NCBI GenBank assembly: GCA_018398815.1
Contig: JAFLJL010004289.1
Location: forward strand, 58,804-122,803
Direction of reading: 5' to 3'
Source of the DNA: Conus ventricosus
Taxonomy: Eukaryota; Mollusca; Gastropoda; Neogastropoda; Conidae
DNA length: 64,000 bases
Positions 1 through 8,890 of the stretch are shown piece after piece. Numbering within the stretch: position 1 is the stretch's first letter; each line of letters opens with the position of its first letter. The position numbers and the translations under genes were made by a program. A model generated the notes under the pieces. The model was not told the DNA's origin. It saw only the letters and a program-made list of their open reading frames with translations, and ran no database searches.

Positions 1-140
1 TGCTTCATGCTTTCTCGCATATTTATGCGCTCAAAAAGATCAGTAAATTCTTCAAACCTGTTCTTTAACTGATCTTTATCAGCCTCCCAATCCAACTCGT
101 AAAGTATATTAATAAGCTCTGTAGCTACTTCGGGCTTCAT
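1..140 (-). CDS. small helical ORF of the virus-like unit (copy 1, cut by window edge)
   Basis: The reading frame starts at ATG 138-140 (minus) and runs off the left edge. The 46 visible residues are rich in Glu, Leu, Asp and Lys and begin MKPEVATEL, which suggests an acidic alpha-helical protein. The same ORF is present at 23313-23468 and, broken, near 38075-38228. It sits head to head with the virion-type gene tail at 188-376, so it belongs to the virus-like element and not to the gypsy element. I do not recognise a function. Confidence 0.45.
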   Translation of the reverse strand, partial: MKPEVATELINILYELDWEADKDQLKNRFEEFTDLFERINMRESMK

Positions 141-187
141 TTTAAAACTCAAATAAAATCATAAATTAAAAAAAAAATAATTACCAA

Positions 188-376
188 AAGGGCAGGAGGG
201 CAGGGTCTTGCGATTATCAGTTATATAAGTTTGACGGAAACAGTCAATATAAAGAATTAATTGAGGGACCTATAAATTCATTAGATGTAAAAATAACTAA
301 TCAAGATGGAAGGCCAGTTGTTTGTTCTGATTTATTAATAGTGCTGGAAGTAGAAAAGCGTACTGTAAACCCTTAA
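188..376 (+). pseudogene. C-terminal remnant of a virion-type protein (copy 1)
   Basis: An open frame with no start codon ends at TAA 374-376. It aligns by eye with the C-terminal third of the protein encoded at 10394-11086: both have a CDY motif, then F/Y-K-(E/R)-L, then a K-I-(T/K)-(N/D) turn, and both finish in IVLE(V/I). This shows that the repeat unit carries a second, diverged version of the same virus-like gene. Everything upstream of the CDY motif is missing, so it is a truncated fragment. The family is the one I associate with Polinton-like or virus-like animal elements; a role in the particle is an inference. Confidence 0.55.
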
Positions 377-392
377 TTTTTATGTCCCTGGG

Positions 393-632
393 GAGAAGGT
401 AAATATGCAGGTTCACGATCACCAAATCCTATTTTGCACGGAAACCCCCCATTTTAAATTGACGATTACGTCGATTTTTAGAGGTTTTTGTGTGTTAATT
501 TTGTTTAGAAACAGGTGTTAATTTTGGCCAAAACTGACATGAGATGGACGTGATTTGTATGTGAAAAGGGGGGTTTTCGTGCAAAATAAGATGGGTGAGC
601 TTGAACCCGCATATTTACATTCTCTGTTCTCT
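393..632. repeat. terminal palindrome of virus-like element (copy 1)
   Basis: Two arms of about 110 bp face each other. The left arm starts GAGAAGGTAAATATGCAGG; read inward on the minus strand, the right arm starts AGAGAACAGAGAATGTAAAT and then also reaches ATGCGGGTTCA. Both contain TATTTTGCACG followed by a run of C. The palindrome ends exactly where the sequence changes to gypsy 3' sequence, so I read it as the end of the virus-like element. Copies lie at 23719-23957 and 38476-38707. Confidence 0.7.
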
Positions 633-839
633 ACATGAGCACGACCAATGCATACGTACACATTTCATTATTTGTTATTTGCATGACCGGCTCAAATACT
701 TTGCATTCATATTATCACTTCAAAACATATCCAGAGAGACATTCTAATAAAATACATTATTATTGCAGCATATATGATTAACCATCGTTAATCACTTACA
801 TTCTCCAGCACAGCATATAAATTCACATGACAGTGTAAT
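633..839. other. non-coding remnant downstream of gypsy pol (copy 1)
   Basis: AT-rich stretch between the palindrome and the gypsy stop codon, presumably the 3' untranslated part of the minus-strand gypsy element cut by the virus-like element. I see no LTR here, and no second copy upstream of gag. Homologous stretches are 23958-24170 and 38708-38911. Confidence 0.4.
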
Positions 840-1847
840 TCAATGATCTGAGCGACTGAGGTAATCCGCTCCCACATGATCCTTTCCTGGGATGACTTTC
901 ACAACAAAGGAGTACTCTTGCATCTGAATCGCCCACCTCACGAGTCTCCCGTTTTCAGTTTTCTTTTTGCTTAGATAACCAAGCGGCTGGTGATCTGTTT
1001 CCAGGATAAACTGTGTCCCGAATAGGTACGGCTCGAACTTCTTCATGGCCCACACAACGGCCAAACACTCCTTTTCAATTGTGGAGTACTTTTCTTCTGC
1101 ATGACTGAGTTTCCGACTGGCATACATGATGGGCGTCTGTATGTTGTCATGGTTTTGAAGCCATACTGCAACTATGCCCTTGTTGGATGCGTCGGTGTGT
1201 ACCGTGAATTGCTTCATCATGTCAGGTAATGGCATGATGGATTTGTTAGTCAGTGTGTTCTTCAGTGTTAAGAACGCCTGTTCACAGTCTTCTGTCCAAA
1301 CTAGTTTGTCAGGCTGCCCCTTTTTCGTCAGGTCAGTCAGTGGTTGAGCGACAGCGCCAAAGTTTGGTACGAATTTTCTGTAGTAGGAAGCTAAGCTAAT
1401 GCATGCTCGGACTTCTTTTTTCGTGGTAGGCTGAGTGGCATTTTTGATTTTCTCAATTTTGTCTGCTTCGGGCCACACACCTCCCTTGCCAATTTGGTGA
1501 CCTTGAAAGGATAGTTCTTGGTAACCCAAGTAGCACTTGGATGGCCTGGCAGTCACACTGACTTCCTTCAGTCTGTCCATGACAGCCTGCAGTGCTTTCA
1601 CATGTTCGTCCCATGTTTCTGTTGCAATCAACATGTCGTCCATGAAATTATCGACACCAGGTGTCTCAATCGCTGCAAGGAGCTTTCGCATTATCCTGGA
1701 AAACACTGCGCTGGCATTTTTCATGCCGAATGGCATGCGTACCCATTGATATTGTCCAGAGGGTGTGCTGAATGCCGTTTTCTTCCTGTCTTCCTGTCTC
1801 ATGGGTATCTGCCAAAATCCTTTAGATAGGTCGATTTTTGTGAAATA
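840..1847 (-). pseudogene. pol: Ty3/gypsy pol: reverse transcriptase (C-terminal part) and RNase H
   Basis: Minus-strand frame from the Tc1 insertion point to a stop at 840. It starts with the RT segment YFTKIDLSKGFWQ and continues through MPFGMKNA and the catalytic box FMDD (the usual box is FLDD or YLDD). An RNase H domain follows (TDASNKG, ASRKLSHAEEKYSTIEKECLA, ETDHQPL), and the protein ends VGADYLSR. The frame is open throughout; its N-terminal half lies on the other side of the Tc1 element at 3474 and beyond. RNase H is the last pol domain and integrase does not follow it, unlike standard gypsy elements. Confidence 0.9.
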
Positions 1848-3473
1848 AGCTAGTCACAAAAAGTTAAGGGCCGCCTTAGATTTTGGGGTACTCTAAGTAA
1901 TGGGTCTGAATGCTCGTAAAACAAAGCGCAGCGTGTTTCATTCTGAGCTATTCTGACAGCTCACACACCACACTGTATGACCGAAATAATCTTTCAGACG
2001 ACGCATTTTTCGGTCGAGAATATGCGCTCAGCCAAAACACCAAAAATCCGTGAATAATGCATGAAGTTTGGCCAGGCACAGATTACACAGCAGTTTTGAA
2101 TTGAGAAATCGGCACAGTGCACGTGCAAGGCCTGCCTATGTTGAACACTTTTCAATGACAATTTGCCTGCGGTGGGTATAAAATGACCGCTAATCGGGGC
2201 TGCAATAACCATGCCTCCAAGACGAAAACTGTCAACACTAGATCGCGGCCGGGCTCTGGGATGGCTCCAAGATGGCATTTCTGGAAGAGAGGTGGCAAGA
2301 CGTCTGGGAGTGAGCCACTCAGTCATTCAACGCCTTCACCAGTGATACCAAGACACTGGAAGAGCCGAGGAACGACCACGCTCAGGGCGGCCAAGAATCA
2401 CCAACGGGCAAGACGATCGCTACTTGATGCTGACAGCAGTCCACAGCAGAACCATCAATGCAACCACTCTGAGACAGGAGCTGAGAAGAACGACTAACAT
2501 CAACGTAAGTCGCCAGACCGTCCGAGGTCGCCTTCACAGTTTCAACCTCCGCTCAAGAAGGCTCGCCGTCCGTCTCCCACTAACACAGCACCATCGACAG
2601 GCCAGAAGGAGGTGGTGTCGACGTCATCAGCGATGGACGAGGCAGCAATGGAGCACCATCCTCTTCACCAATGAGTCAAGATTCTCCCTGTCCCGAAATG
2701 ATGGCCGGGTACGCGTCTGGCGTCGTCCAGGGGAGAGGCTTGCTGATGGCTGTGTTCGTGAGCACGATCGCTATGGAGGCGGCTCCCTGATGGTATGGGG
2801 AGGCATCCACCTTCATGGCAGGACACCCCTTCACCTTGTGCCAGGCAGACTTACTGGCGTAAGGTACAGAGATGAAATCGTGAGGCCGTTGATTATCCCC
2901 ACTCTGCAAGCCATGGGACCTGGTGCCACCCTCATGGACGACAACGCCACTCCACACCGCGCCCATGTGGTGAACGACTACCTGAGGCAGCAGCAGGTTC
3001 CACGACTGGACTGGCCATCGCGTTCGCCTGATTTGAACCCTATTGAGAACTTTTGGGACCATCTGGAACGCCGCGTCCACGACAACCACCCTCCTCCTGT
3101 TGACCTCCACCAACTGTTCCAATTTCTGCTGCAGGAGTGGAACGCCATGCCTCAACAGACCCTTGTGACTCTGATCCAGTCCATGAGGCCTAGATGCGTG
3201 GAATGTGTGGGTGCAAATGGCGGACATACGCACTACTGAAGCTTTTCAATAAACTTTCTTGTGAATTGTCAATTTTGTGATTTTTAAAAAGAGGGTTATG
3301 ATGTTTGATCCTTGATTTTGTCCAGAAAAATTGAATTGACACAATTGCAATGGCATTGACATGAAAGCTAAAGACATGAAATAAAATACGGTATAAGCTG
3401 TTTTCCTGTGCGTTATGTCGTTTTATTTTGGTGAGAGATTTTCTGTCTGGCCCTTAACTTTTTGTGACTAGCT
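1848..3473 (+). mobile_element. Tc1/mariner-family transposon, complete, inserted in gypsy RT
   Basis: Length 1626 bp, bounded by perfect 24-bp inverted repeats at 1848-1871 and 3450-3473 that begin AGCTAGTCACAAAAAGTT. A TA target duplication flanks it (1846-1847 and 3474-3475). Copies 2 and 3 have the uninterrupted sequence gaaaTAtcttgc at the same place, so the insertion site is verified inside the window. It carries one transposase reading frame. Copies 2 and 3 lack it, so it inserted after the unit was duplicated, or it is specific to this copy. Confidence 0.95.
2211..3239 (+). pseudogene. Tc1-like transposase, inactivated
   Basis: A cut-and-paste DDE transposase of about 342 codons, the usual Tc1 length. 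From ATG 2211 the N-terminal helix-turn-helix region is readable (STLDRGRALGWLQ, VARRLGVSHS), followed by a GRPR-like motif and the catalytic domain. The frame is intact except for an in-frame TGA at 2343-2345 (codon 45). The first catalytic position reads FTNESRF, where the family normally has FTDESRF, so the first Asp is Asn. The second Asp (MDDNATPH) and the Glu (SPDLNPIENFWD, 34 residues later) are kept. With both the stop and the D-to-N change it cannot work as it stands. A shorter frame from ATG 2424 begins after the stop. Confidence 0.93.
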
Positions 3474-5556
3474 TATCTTGCTTTGTGGATTTTGCTGAAC
3501 AGATGTTCAATGTTTGGTAATGGTTCTGCATCGAACTGAGTGACCCGGTTCAGTCTTCTGTAGTCAATGCAAAATCGGACATTTCCGTCCTTTGTCTTTA
3601 CCAAAACGATGGGGGCATTGTAGGGTGAAACGGTAGGTTCAATTACACCCATCTCGAGCATGTCATTGACCTCTTTTTTGTTTGTTTCGGTCTGTGAATG
3701 AGCGATAGGATATTGTTTGACCCTAATAGGTTGTGTGCTGGTCAAGTCAAGGCTGCACTCTTCTAATTGTGTTGTCCCTGGTAGATCTGTCAACACGTCT
3801 TTATGTTTCAGTAGCAGTCTTTCTACATCTGTCTTTTCCTTTTCTGTCAGTTGGTCACTGATGTTCACGTCCTCGTATGTCTCCGTTGCTCTGAGTGGTA
3901 CCAGTAGTATGTACTCACCCGCTTTGTATGGTCCCAATCCTGTACATCTTCTCTTCTTCTTCGTCGTCTTCTTCTTCTTCTTCTTCTTCTTCTTCTTCTT
4001 CTTCTTCTTCTTTATGACTACTGCAATTTGTTCTTCCTCTTCATTTGATGTGTGATGATACTCTCTCAACAGATTGGTATGGAGCACCTTTTCTTTCCCT
4101 GCAATCTGCACTTTGTAGTCTGCTCTGTTCATCTTTCCAGTGACAGGGTATGGGCCTTTCCATGTCAGCTGTAATTTGTTGTGGTGTTCTGGTAGTAGTA
4201 CAAGTACTTTGTCACCCACCTTCAGTTCTCTGTTCTTTGTCTTTTGGTTAAAGTACTTATGGTATCTTTGCGTAGACTTGTCTAAATGTTCCCTGGCGGG
4301 TTTGCATGTTTCTTCCATCCTGTTTTGTAAGTCGGTGATGTACTCTACAGTCGTTCTTGTCTGGCTGTCTGTCTCTTCGTCCGTCCAGCATTGCTTCAAC
4401 ACCTTCATGGGACCACGGACTGTCCTGCCATATAGCAATTCAAATGGCGAAAAGTGAAGGGATTCTTGAGGTGTCTCGCGATACGCGAACAGGAGTGCTG
4501 TCACGTATCTGTCCCACTCGCGTGGTTGTTCACTGCACATTTTCTTCAGCATTGTTTTTAATGTGCCGTTAAACCTTTCAACTAACCCATTGGTTTGTGC
4601 GTGGTACGGCGTGGTTGTGTAACCCTTTATGTTTAGCAGGCGGTTCACTTCCTGCATGGTGCCAGATACAAACTGCGTTCCTCTGTCTGTCAGCACCTGC
4701 TTCGGTATGCCAACGTGCGACCAAATGGTCAACAGTGCTTCCGCGACCGTGATTGTGTCATTGGATTGAATCGGTATTGCTTCAGGATATCTTGTGGCAT
4801 AGTCGACCACCGTAAGAATGTATTTGTGTCCTCTTTCTGATGGTGGTGTGATCGGCCCTATCAGATCTATGGCTACCCTCTCAAAGGGTGTACCGATGAG
4901 TGGCATTTTCATTAGAGGTACCTTCTTTACGGAACCTTTTGTGGCACTTCTCTGGCATGTGTCGCATGACTGGCAATAATGTCTGATGTCTGAGTATATG
5001 CCTGGCCAAAAGAAATCAGCTGTTACTCTGTCCCTCGTTCTGCGGATTCCCATGTGTCCCGACATTGGTATGTCGTGAGCGACACGCATAACCTCGCTCC
5101 TGTACGGCTTAGGCACCATGACTTGGCGGCAACTTGTTTCATCTATGGTGACAAAACGGAAGAGTATTCCGTTCTCTATAGCGTAAGACGCTCTGCCCTT
5201 GTTCTGCTCTGACGGGCTCCGCGCGAATACAAAGTATCGTTTGAGAGTTTCATCACTCTCTTGTGCTGCGCGCAATTCTTTCAGAGTGATCTTGCCAAGA
5301 GGCGTGTGCTTGACTTTCAAGGGAGTTTCTGTTCTCGTCCCCTCGTCTTTGGTGGTCTTCATCGTAGTAGTCGCTGCTACTCTTTCAGCAAAGATAGGTA
5401 CTCTTTTCTCTACTCCTTCTTGGGTTCGAATCGTGTTCCCGATCAACACAGGACAGACTGGTTGATCCATGACTACGGCCTCTATGGTCTCATGAAAGAA
5501 TGGGCACTCAATATGGACAAGTGCTATGGGTTCCTCTTGTTTCACATTGGCACTGG
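3474..5556 (-). pseudogene. pol: Ty3/gypsy pol: protease tail, integrase, then reverse transcriptase N-terminus
   Basis: A minus-strand frame of about 690 codons, cut at its 3' end only by the Tc1 element. In order: the protease tail (about 1-60, with VLIGN); the integrase zinc domain (H157, H164, C194, C197); the integrase core with D227 (VAIDLIGP), D287 (LTDRGTQF) and E323 (LVERFNG), spaced DD35E; a C-terminal integrase region with GDKVLVLLP and WKGPYPV; a polylysine linker (about 512-531); then the start of the RT domain ([29 protein letters not shown]). Integrase thus precedes RT, as in copia elements and in the gypsy elements named Gmr1. The upstream gag-PR frame at 5557-6077 is offset by one base. 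Confidence 0.92.
3949..4012. repeat. (TTC)n microsatellite coding polylysine inside pol
   Basis: A run of TTC/CTT triplets, read on the minus strand as AAG/GAA, gives about 20 consecutive lysines in the linker between integrase and reverse transcriptase. The same tract, with different length and interruptions, is present in copies 2 (about 25650-25710) and 3 (about 40362-40420). Confidence 0.9.
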
Positions 5557-6077
5557 CTAGAGTAATCGTTCTGTGTTTGCCTGTGTAGCACCTTCTAGCA
5601 CTAACTTTTTGTCTACCACTGTCACACTAGCACCAGTGTCCCTCAGTGCGTCTACTCGCTTTCCTTCCACTATGGCATGGCTGTGTGGTTCGAACACAAT
5701 ATCTTTGCACACATCGCAACGAGTATGTACTACTTCTTCTTTCTGCACCGCTGTAACGTGGTAAGCACTGCTGTAACGTGGTAAGCACTGCTGCAACGTG
5801 GTAAGCACTGCTGTAATGTGGTAAGCACTGCTGTAACGTGGTAAGCACTGCTGTGACGTGGTAAGCACTGCTGCAGATCTGCCATCTTTGTGGTGGGCAC
5901 GCTTTGTGCAGTATCTTGCTATGCATGGTCCACTACAAATGTAGCACGTCGGTCTGTGTGTGTTGCTGGGGTTTGTTCTTTGTTTATTGTCTCTTGGTTT
6001 GTTCTCAGTCGTCGTCTCTGATCTGTTCTGGGTTAGTCTGTTTGGGTTGGGGCGGTAACTCACATGCGCACCCGTCC
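5557..6077 (-). pseudogene. gag: Ty3/gypsy gag C-terminus (zinc knuckle) and protease active site
   Basis: The minus-strand frame enters from the MULE insertion site and reads SYRPNPNRLTQ. A zinc knuckle follows with Cys at 40, 43 and 52 of the 168-codon frame; position 47, where copy 3 has the expected His (SGPHIARYC), is Cys here. Next come a run of 20-bp repeats and the aspartic protease motif RDTGASVTVVD (DTGA at 142-145). The frame stops at 5557, one base out of register with the downstream protease tail; copy 2 keeps the continuing frame at that spot. The 5' half of gag lies on the far side of the MULE, and is seen at 34007-34617. Confidence 0.85.
5750..5875. repeat. 20-bp minisatellite, 6 units, inside gag-pro
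   Basis: Six near-identical units of 20 bp (gtaagcactgctgtaacgtg and variants) lie between the zinc knuckle and the protease motif. Copies 2 and 3 have a single unit, so the array grew only in copy 1. Three units make 60 bp, so six keep the frame, giving two 20-residue periods. Confidence 0.9.
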
Positions 6078-6086
6078 TCTCTCTGG

Positions 6087-6258
6087 GGAACAGGTCACTA
6101 CGTCACGGGGCCGCTAAGTCACAGGGCCGCCAAGTCACGGGGCTGCTAAGTGACAGGGCCGCTAAGTCACAGGGCCGCCAAGTCACTGGGCCGGTAAGTC
6201 ACAATTCCTTATTCTGCAGGAACGATAAGTCACGGGGCCGCTCAGTCACGTCGGAACA
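6087..6258. repeat. MULE left terminal repeat and 16-bp subterminal array (copy 1)
   Basis: The end reads GGAACAGGTCACTACGTCAC and runs into repeats of the 16-bp unit GGGCCGCTAAGTCACA. The right end of the intact copies carries the inverse, so these arrays form long inverted repeats. Confidence 0.8.
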
Positions 6259-6286
6259 GAAGTGAAATGGTATTACAGTGAAAATT

Positions 6287-6799
6287 ACGGCTGGCCAAAC
6301 CTGCCAATGTATGCATACGTTGTATGCATACAATGTATGCATACATTTCGGTCTTTAGTCACAGTTTCCCTCTTTAACGCATGCACGATGTTGAAAATGA
6401 TCCATAGTTTTCATCTTTGCGCATGCGCACCTGCAAAATGTATGCATACATTGCATCCATACATTTCGGTATTTAGTCACAATTTCCCTCTTTACGCATG
6501 CGCACCTGCAAAATGTATGCATACATTGTATGCATACATTGTATGCATACATTTCTCTCAGAGTGACGTCTCTCTGTGCGCATGCGCAAAGACGAAAAGT
6601 ATGGATCATTTTCAACATCGCGCATGCATAAAGAGGGAAATTGTGAAAATGTATGCATACAAGTTATGCATACAACCGGAAACGGTCATTTTCAACATCG
6701 CGCATGCCTAAAGACGGAAATTGTGACTAAAGACCGAAATGTATGGATACAATGTATGCATGCAACGTATGCATACATTGGCAGGTTTGGCCAGCCGTA
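6287..6799. repeat. 513-bp foldback palindrome rich in TGTATGCATACA (copy 1)
   Basis: The outer ends are ACGGCTGGCCAAACCTG and its exact complement GGTTTGGCCAGCCGT. The arms carry many TGTATGCATACA blocks plus paired GCATGCGC/GTTGAAAATGATC segments, and meet near 6545. Copies are at 28339-28869 and 43028-43547. It has no coding capacity. It could form a long hairpin, and looks like a non-autonomous foldback element or part of the MULE terminal structure. Confidence 0.85.
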
Positions 6800-7270
6800 T
6801 GGTTGGTGACAGACTGTTTCCAAAACAGGCACACGAATTTATAACTATAATTTTAGATCTAGGCAAGATATTTCTTGGCGGCCCTGTGACTTAGTGAGCG
6901 GTCCCCGTGTTGCACTTAGGGCATTCTCCGCGACTTTTAGATCTCTGCTGAGAGTTAGGCCTATTCTCTGTGCATCATACATACTGTTAGGGCTATCCAC
7001 TGGTACGTGATCACTGTGACAAACAATTCGGCCACTTAACGGAAAATGCTGAATTTCGAACCTCTTCCATGACAATGGCAAACAGATCTAAAGATTTTTT
7101 ATTCAGAAATAGAAAACGAGAGCAAAACAGGCACTATTTCGGTAAAATTACGTCACTCATACATGATGTGGATGGGTAGGAAAACATATCAAGTGGGTAG
7201 TCATGTGAGAGTACCTTGCTTGATTTAACTGCGTGTCTCGCCAGAATTTTTTTCTTTTATGACGTTGAAA
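6800..7270 (+). promoter_or_regulatory. leader and presumed promoter region of the MULE transposase gene (copy 1)
   Basis: About 470 bp between the palindrome and the transposase ATG, conserved in copies 2 (28870-29343) and 3 (43548-44018). It contains a lone GGCGGCCCTGTGACTTAGTG at 6878-6897, which matches the inner side of the MULE right end. I cannot point to a specific promoter element; the assignment rests on position and conservation. Confidence 0.35.
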
Positions 7271-7378
7271 ATGGCGGCTTATGTAGCGAGTGGAAGAGGA
7301 AAGGTTATTGAAAAAGACGGATACACCTATGCATTTCACAGGACGACTGATGACACACTGCAGTGGAGATGCTCACGA
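7271..7378 (+). pseudogene. FLYWCH/MULE transposase exon 1, 5' fragment (copy 1)
   Basis: Starts at ATG 7271 with the FLYWCH zinc-finger segment (AAYVASGRGKVIEKDGY in one frame) and breaks off inside the domain, where the tandem arrays of the foldback element begin. About 355 bp present in copy 3 (roughly 44126-44480) are missing. The remnant resumes at 8700-8760 with the segment matching 44481-44541. A full description is under 29344-30503. Confidence 0.8.
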
Positions 7379-8696
7379 AGAGGGGTCATGTCGATGTGAC
7401 CCAGTGTCGTTGTGACCCAGTGTCGTTGTGACCCCATGTCGATGTGACCCAATGTCGATGTGCAGGCTGACATAAACTGACCAGTGGTCAAGCAACAACC
7501 AAACTGACCAGTGGTCAAGTGGTCAGCTATCGCTTGACCACTGGTCAGTTTAACCACCACTTGACCACTGGTCAGTTTAGCTATTGCTTGACCATTGGTC
7601 AGTCTGGGACACCACTTGACCACTGGTCACTTTGACCATTGCTTGACCACTGGTCAGTTTGACCATCACTTGAGCACAGGTCAGTTCGACCATCACTTGA
7701 CCACTGGTCAGTTTGACCATCACTTGACCACTGGTCAGTTTAGCTATCGTTAACAACCAAACTGACCAGTGGTCAAGCAATGGTCAAAGTGACCAGTGGT
7801 CAAGTGGTGTACCAGAATGACCAATGGTCAAGTGATAGCTAAACCGACCAGTGGTCAAGTGATGGTCGAACTGACCTGTGGTCAAGTGATGGTCAAACTG
7901 ACCAGTGGTCAAGTGATGTCCCAGACTGACCAATGGTCAAGCGATAGCTAAACTGACCAGTGGTCAGTGATGGTCAAACTGGCCAGTGGTCAAGTGATGG
8001 TCAAACTGGCCAGTGGTCAAGCGATAGCTAAACTGACCAGTGGTCAAGCAATGGTCAAAGTGGCCAGTGGTCAAGTGATGTCCCGGACTGACCAATGGTC
8101 AAGCGATAGCTAAACTGACCAGTGGTCAAGTGATGATCAAACTGACTAGCGGTCAAGTGGTGGTCAAACTGACTGGTGGTCAAGCGATAGCTGACCACTT
8201 GACCACTGGTCAGTTTGGTTGTTGCTTGACCACTGGTCAGTTTAGCTATCGCTTGACCACTGGCCAGTCTGGGACATCACTTGACCACTGGTTACTTTGA
8301 CCATTGCTTGGCCACTGGTAAGTTTGGCTATCGCTTGACCACTTGTCAGTTTGACATCACTTGACCACTGGTCAGTTTAGCTCTCGCTTGACCACTGACC
8401 AGTCAGGGGCATCACTTGACCACTGGTCACTTTGACCATTGCTTGACCACTGGTCAGTTTGGCTATCGCTTGACCACTGGTCAGTTTGATCATTGCTTGG
8501 CCACTGGTAAGTTTGGCTATCGCTTGACCACTGGTCAGTTTGACATCACTTGACCACTGGTCAGTTTAGCTATCGCTTGACCACTGGCCAGTCTGGGACA
8601 TGGGTCACAACGACATTGGGTCACAACGACATGGAATCACAACGACATTGGGTGACAACGACATTGGGTCACGACATTGGGTCACAACGGCACGTA
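7379..8696. mobile_element. foldback element built of 16-bp and 27-bp tandem repeats
   Basis: Outer blocks at both ends are inverted copies of a 16-bp unit (GTGACCCAATGTCGTT on the left, its complement on the right). The inner 1.1 kb consists of 27-bp units carrying the near-palindrome GACCAGTGGTC, on the left strand then on the right. Long inverted repeats made of short tandem repeats are the mark of foldback elements. No ORF in it looks real. It is absent from copies 2 and 3 at this site, although the same 27-bp family is in the transposase intron of those copies. Confidence 0.8.
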
Positions 8697-8699
8697 GCC

Positions 8700-8760
8700 G
8701 AATGGAGACCAGTTTCTTTTGCACCTTGATAATGACTGGGGTTATGCGGTCTTTTTCACT
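8700..8760 (+). pseudogene. FLYWCH/MULE transposase exon 1, second fragment (copy 1)
   Basis: Sixty bases matching 44481-44541 of copy 3 (ggagaccagtttcttttgca, gttatgcggtcttt). The match ends at 8760, where the first palindrome of the virus-like element starts. Confidence 0.75.
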
Positions 8761-8852
8761 AGAGAACAGATAAATGTCTGTTCTACCCCACTTTCACCCT
8801 CCACCGAGTTTTCGGGCGAAAGTGCCCTAGAATCAGCATATTACTGTTCTCT
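8761..8852. repeat. terminal palindrome of the virus-like cluster
   Basis: A 92-bp inverted repeat: it begins AGAGAACAGATAAATG and ends CATATTACTGTTCTCT. Arms of about 39 bp are mostly complementary (CACTTTCACCC against GGGCGAAAGTG). It starts exactly where the transposase exon stops matching, so it is a likely element end. Its outer AGAGAACAG is shared with the palindromes at 393-632 and 23719-23957. Confidence 0.65.
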
Positions 8853-8890
8853 GACAAGTAAGACGTCAATAACCAAAAAATAACGATTAT

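Larger units (their letters stand above)
6087..8760 (+). mobile_element. Mutator-like (MULE) transposon, copy 1, broken
   Basis: It starts just after the 9-bp sequence TCTCTCTGG (6078-6086) in gag, with the same left end as the complete copies at 28110-33997 and 42800-49673. Here only the left subterminal array, the foldback palindrome, the leader and parts of the transposase first exon survive. A foldback element replaces the middle of the exon, and at 8761 the sequence changes abruptly to the virus-like cluster. The right end is absent. Confidence 0.8.

Noticed and set aside
2676..3233. 185-codon minus-strand frame opposite the Tc1 transposase
   Set aside because: It is the antisense shadow of the transposase; no family features.
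6262..6809. Frames rich in MHTLYAYI and MRMRKD
   Set aside because: Produced by the TGTATGCATACA palindrome in several frames on both strands.
7336..7780. Frames with TSGQVMVKL repeats
   Set aside because: Translations of the 27-bp tandem repeat, which is non-coding.
6087..8696. CRISPR array, because of short regularly spaced direct repeats
   Set aside because: The repeats are contiguous tandem units without unique spacers, in an animal genome, and no cas genes are present.
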